Positions 25,401 through 26,133 of a stretch of DNA of 26,133 nt are shown piece after piece. A program made the position numbers and the translations under genes. This stretch comes from Bacteroidales bacterium (GTDB taxonomy: Bacteria; Bacteroidota; Bacteroidia; Bacteroidales; UBA932), in assembly GCA_017472115.1 (NCBI GenBank), contig JAFUQW010000125.1, positions 1 through 26,133 on the forward strand, in the 5' to 3' direction. A model generated the notes under the pieces. It was not told the DNA's origin, did not search any database, and was given only the letters and a program-made list of their open reading frames with translations. Every line of letters starts with the position of its first letter. The stretch's first letter is position 1.

Positions 25401-25712
25401 AAGCCTTACAGGAACACCTCCCTCGGCAGATACCTTATATATATCCTTACCTTTCTCACGGTAAGATGCGAATACGATCTCTTTGCCGTCTGCTGTCCAC
25501 ATCGGATCTGTGTCGTATGCCGCGTTAGTGGTTATCTGCTTCGCCTGACCTCCGGAAGAAGGTACAGTATAGATGTTGCCTTTATAATTGAATACTATTG
25601 AAGTCCCGTCAGGAGAAATATCGTTGCGACGGAGCCATAGTGGAGAATCTTGAGCAGCCAACGAAGCGGCAAGACATGTTACAGCAGCAGCTGTCAATAA
25701 GAATCGTTTCAT
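22485..25712 (-). CDS. Tricorn-like S41 protease, secreted
   Basis: A 1075-residue protein with an N-terminal signal peptide (MKRFLLTAAAVTCLAASLAA). Two WD/PD40-like beta-propellers follow, with repeats such as ISPDGTSIVFNYKGNIYTV and WTADGKEIVFASYREKGKDIY in the first 300 residues, and a second set to about residue 690. A Lys/Glu-rich linker lies around residues 575-600. Next come a core domain, a PDZ-like domain (about 780-860) and a C-terminal S41 protease domain. The probable catalytic residues are H766 (GSHTGARY), S978 (NYSDACGFPY) and E1036 (RYIENMQVEPD). Their spacing of 212 and 58 residues is close to that recalled for archaeal tricorn (219 and 58). It likely degrades peptides in the periplasm. 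It heads an apparent four-gene operon. Confidence 0.93.
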   Translation of the reverse strand: MKRFLLTAAAVTCLAASLAAQDSPLWLRRNDISPDGTSIVFNYKGNIYTVPSSGGQAKQITTNAAYDTDPMWTADGKEIVFASYREKGKDIYKVSAEGGVPVRLTTHPGSETPMAVLADGSILFTAYIQQDAQYGDFPGNAQLYIIGKDGGRPRQVTSLPISAISVNKEGTVIYEDWKGYEDALRKHHTSSVTRDIWVYRPSDGETGLSINGQGAFTKLSRFVGEDRNPVFAADGDTFYYLSEVDGTMNVYKSSLTAPDKSVQLTFAKGNPVRYLSVSDNGVISYSLDGELYTMKEGEQPSKVAVKIVTDQVERPVEERTLTSGASSLAVSPDGKEVAIVLRGDVFVTSVDHRTTKRITNTAEQERGVSFSKDGRTLYYAAERNGHWGIWQTSLTDKNDKGFTYAVKMEETLVTAPGETCFQMQVSPDGKMLAYLKDRTAVAVMDIKSGKERILLDKSVNYSYTDGDQSFEWSPDSRYILCNYQANGGWNNEDVALIDVESGEITDLTESGYTDSNFRWALKGKAMTWASDRAGYRSHGSWGAEDDIYLMFFDGLRYREFMRDKEDREIAELMKDDKEKKEEKKDSVKAEKKAEELVLQLDDRKERVVRLTRSSGRLGDHYLTQDGKKLYYMVRLESGMDLCMLDLENNSVKVVSKGVYGSLYPTPDDKYIYLLSGGGISKMSTSNGSRETISFSGDFEYKAADEREYIFNHIWKQVNEKFYTADIHGIDWKGYRNTYEKFLPHIDNNFDFQEMLSEMLGELNGSHTGARYQYRSGLNMADLGVLYDLTYEGDGLKIKEVVKGGTLYVYDPEIKAGDIIEAIDGIKITAGMDWYHLLKGKSGRKMVISVSKDGKKAVDIYVEPASNMSSQLYRRWVEQREEMVKELSGGRVGYVHVEGMDSESFRRVYSDLLGKYRTCEAVIVDTRHNGGGWLHDDLATLLDGTGYIRFEPRGQYIGTEPYNKWTKPSCVLIGEDNYSDACGFPYVYKTLGIGKLIGAPVPGTMTAVWWEYQIDPTIVFGIPQVGAIGVKEGRYIENMQVEPDILVYNDPASVLRGEDKQLEAAVAEMLKTIDNK

Positions 25713-25742
25713 ATCTGTGTTTTTTATAAATGGTCAAACATG

Positions 25743-25773
25743 CAAATTTACAAATTTTAGTCTGTATGGACAA
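25743..25773 (-). promoter_or_regulatory. Promoter of the tricorn-pyrC operon
   Basis: On the minus strand TAAATTTG (25750-25743) matches TAnnTTTG exactly, and TTG (25773-25771) lies 20 bases upstream as a -33 element. The tricorn ATG follows the -7 element after 30 bases. Confidence 0.6.
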
Positions 25774-25892
25774 TATGCTCAAGATTCAAAAAATCTTAAA
25801 AAGAGTTGTTTTTGCAGTTTTTTGATAATCAGTTACTTGGGCTTTTTGTCGTAAAAAACCACTAAAAAAGTATGAAAAAATGTTACAAAAAA

Positions 25893-25923
25893 TTTGGAGG
25901 TAAAGAAAAAAAGCGTACCTTTG
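25893..25923 (+). promoter_or_regulatory. rRNA operon promoter
   Basis: TTTG at 25893-25896 and TACCTTTG at 25916-25923 are separated by 19 bases, a full match to the Bacteroidota -33/-7 promoter. The 150 bases upstream are very rich in A and T tracts and may act as an UP-like element. I see no gene between 25713 and 16S; this 376-base stretch holds the divergent tricorn promoter, the A/T-rich region, this promoter and the 16S leader. Confidence 0.85.
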
Positions 25924-25927
25924 CAAT

Positions 25928-26088
25928 CCCGTTCGAAAAACGGGTCTCGAAAGAGAAATAACAAGTTCATTGAAAAGACTGAAAACTGTACAAGAAGCAA
26001 GTACCGAGAAAAACAATTTATCGAGAAGCGTTAATTCTTTTGGAATTATAAGTGTCAGTGACAAGCTAAGAAATTTATAAGAGATTAT
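25928..26088 (+). other. 16S rRNA leader (external transcribed spacer)
   Basis: The transcribed leader of the rRNA operon, from the expected start near 25930 to the 16S 5' end. It opens with a hairpin, CCCGTT (25928-25933) pairing with AACGGG (25939-25944). A boxA-like sequence GTTCATTGA at 25965-25973 is a candidate antitermination signal. The rest is A-rich and has a short TGTCA-G-TGACA palindrome near 26053-26063. The 3' partner of the 16S processing stem lies outside the window. Confidence 0.6.
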
Positions 26089-26133
26089 ACAATGAAGAGT
26101 TTGATCCTGGCTCAGGATGAACGCTAGCGGCAG
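26089..26133 (+). rRNA. 16S ribosomal RNA, 5' end (partial)
   Basis: The universal 5' segment TGAAGAGTTTGATCCTGGCT followed by CAGGATGAACGCTAGCGGCAG begins at 26093. By alignment with E. coli position 5, the mature 5' end falls near 26089. The window ends about 45 bases into the gene. The GCTAGCGGCAG sequence is common in Bacteroidales. Confidence 0.97.

Noticed and set aside
25839..25859. Hairpin GGCTTTTT-GTCGT-AAAAAACC upstream of the rRNA promoter
   Set aside because: It has a mismatch and only two G-C pairs per end in a strongly A/T-rich tract, where such matches are expected by chance.
1..26133. CRISPR array, prophage, transposase, toxin-antitoxin, restriction or other defence system
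   Set aside because: I looked for regularly spaced repeats, integrase or transposase motifs, and small paired genes and found none; the genes are core metabolism, information processing and transport.

Overview
This window is chromosomal DNA from a member of the Bacteroidota, most likely order Bacteroidales. Four things point there: promoter motifs of the TAnnTTTG type in front of several genes and the rRNA operon, near absence of Shine-Dalgarno sequences, a short primary sigma factor lacking region 1.1, and a 16S rRNA 5' end (GATGAACGCTAGCGGCAG) typical of Bacteroidales. I cannot name a genus. The content is mostly housekeeping, densely packed. I see no prophage, insertion sequence, CRISPR array or defence island.

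Layout. Bases 1-2792: mnmA (tRNA 2-thiolation) converging on an HI0933-type flavoprotein, the two stops sharing one TTAA. Bases 2841-5015: a tRNA-Thr(CGU) with its own promoter and a perfect 19-bp hairpin terminator, then on the minus strand a lipoprotein thioredoxin downstream of a heme catalase, a plausible redox-defence pair. Bases 5125-6204: a lone substrate-binding lipoprotein. Bases 6162-8748 (minus): dnaN, a DEDDh exonuclease and a degenerate fumarylacetoacetate-hydrolase-like protein, translationally coupled. Bases 8967-14925 (plus): an HtrA/Deg protease, rpoD, argS and a YgiQ radical-SAM protein, with a striking 91-bp inverted repeat between rpoD and argS. Bases 15030-19419 (plus): a small acidic protein, a terminator, then a ClC chloride channel/transporter with CBS domains coupled to tex. 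Bases 19367-25712 (minus): an apparent four-gene operon of a tricorn-like protease, a polyprenol-phosphate-mannose-type glycosyltransferase, dihydroorotase and an EamA transporter. From 25893 an rRNA operon begins, with a textbook promoter, a leader and the first ~45 bases of 16S rRNA.

The most interesting signals are small. (1) A copy of a widespread palindromic repeat is embedded in frame in the flavoprotein gene, encoding HPERSEGS. (2) The 24-bp perfect inverted repeat between rpoD and argS encloses two further hairpins. (3) The FAH-like protein downstream of dnaN has kept the fold signature but appears to have lost its metal ligands. (4) The tRNA-Thr and rRNA transcripts share the same promoter-plus-short-hairpin architecture at their 5' ends. 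(5) MnmA carries an insertion of about 100 residues. (6) The ClC protein keeps the gating glutamate but has isoleucine at the proton-glutamate position. Family assignments were made by reading motifs and from memory of the families, without database searches.
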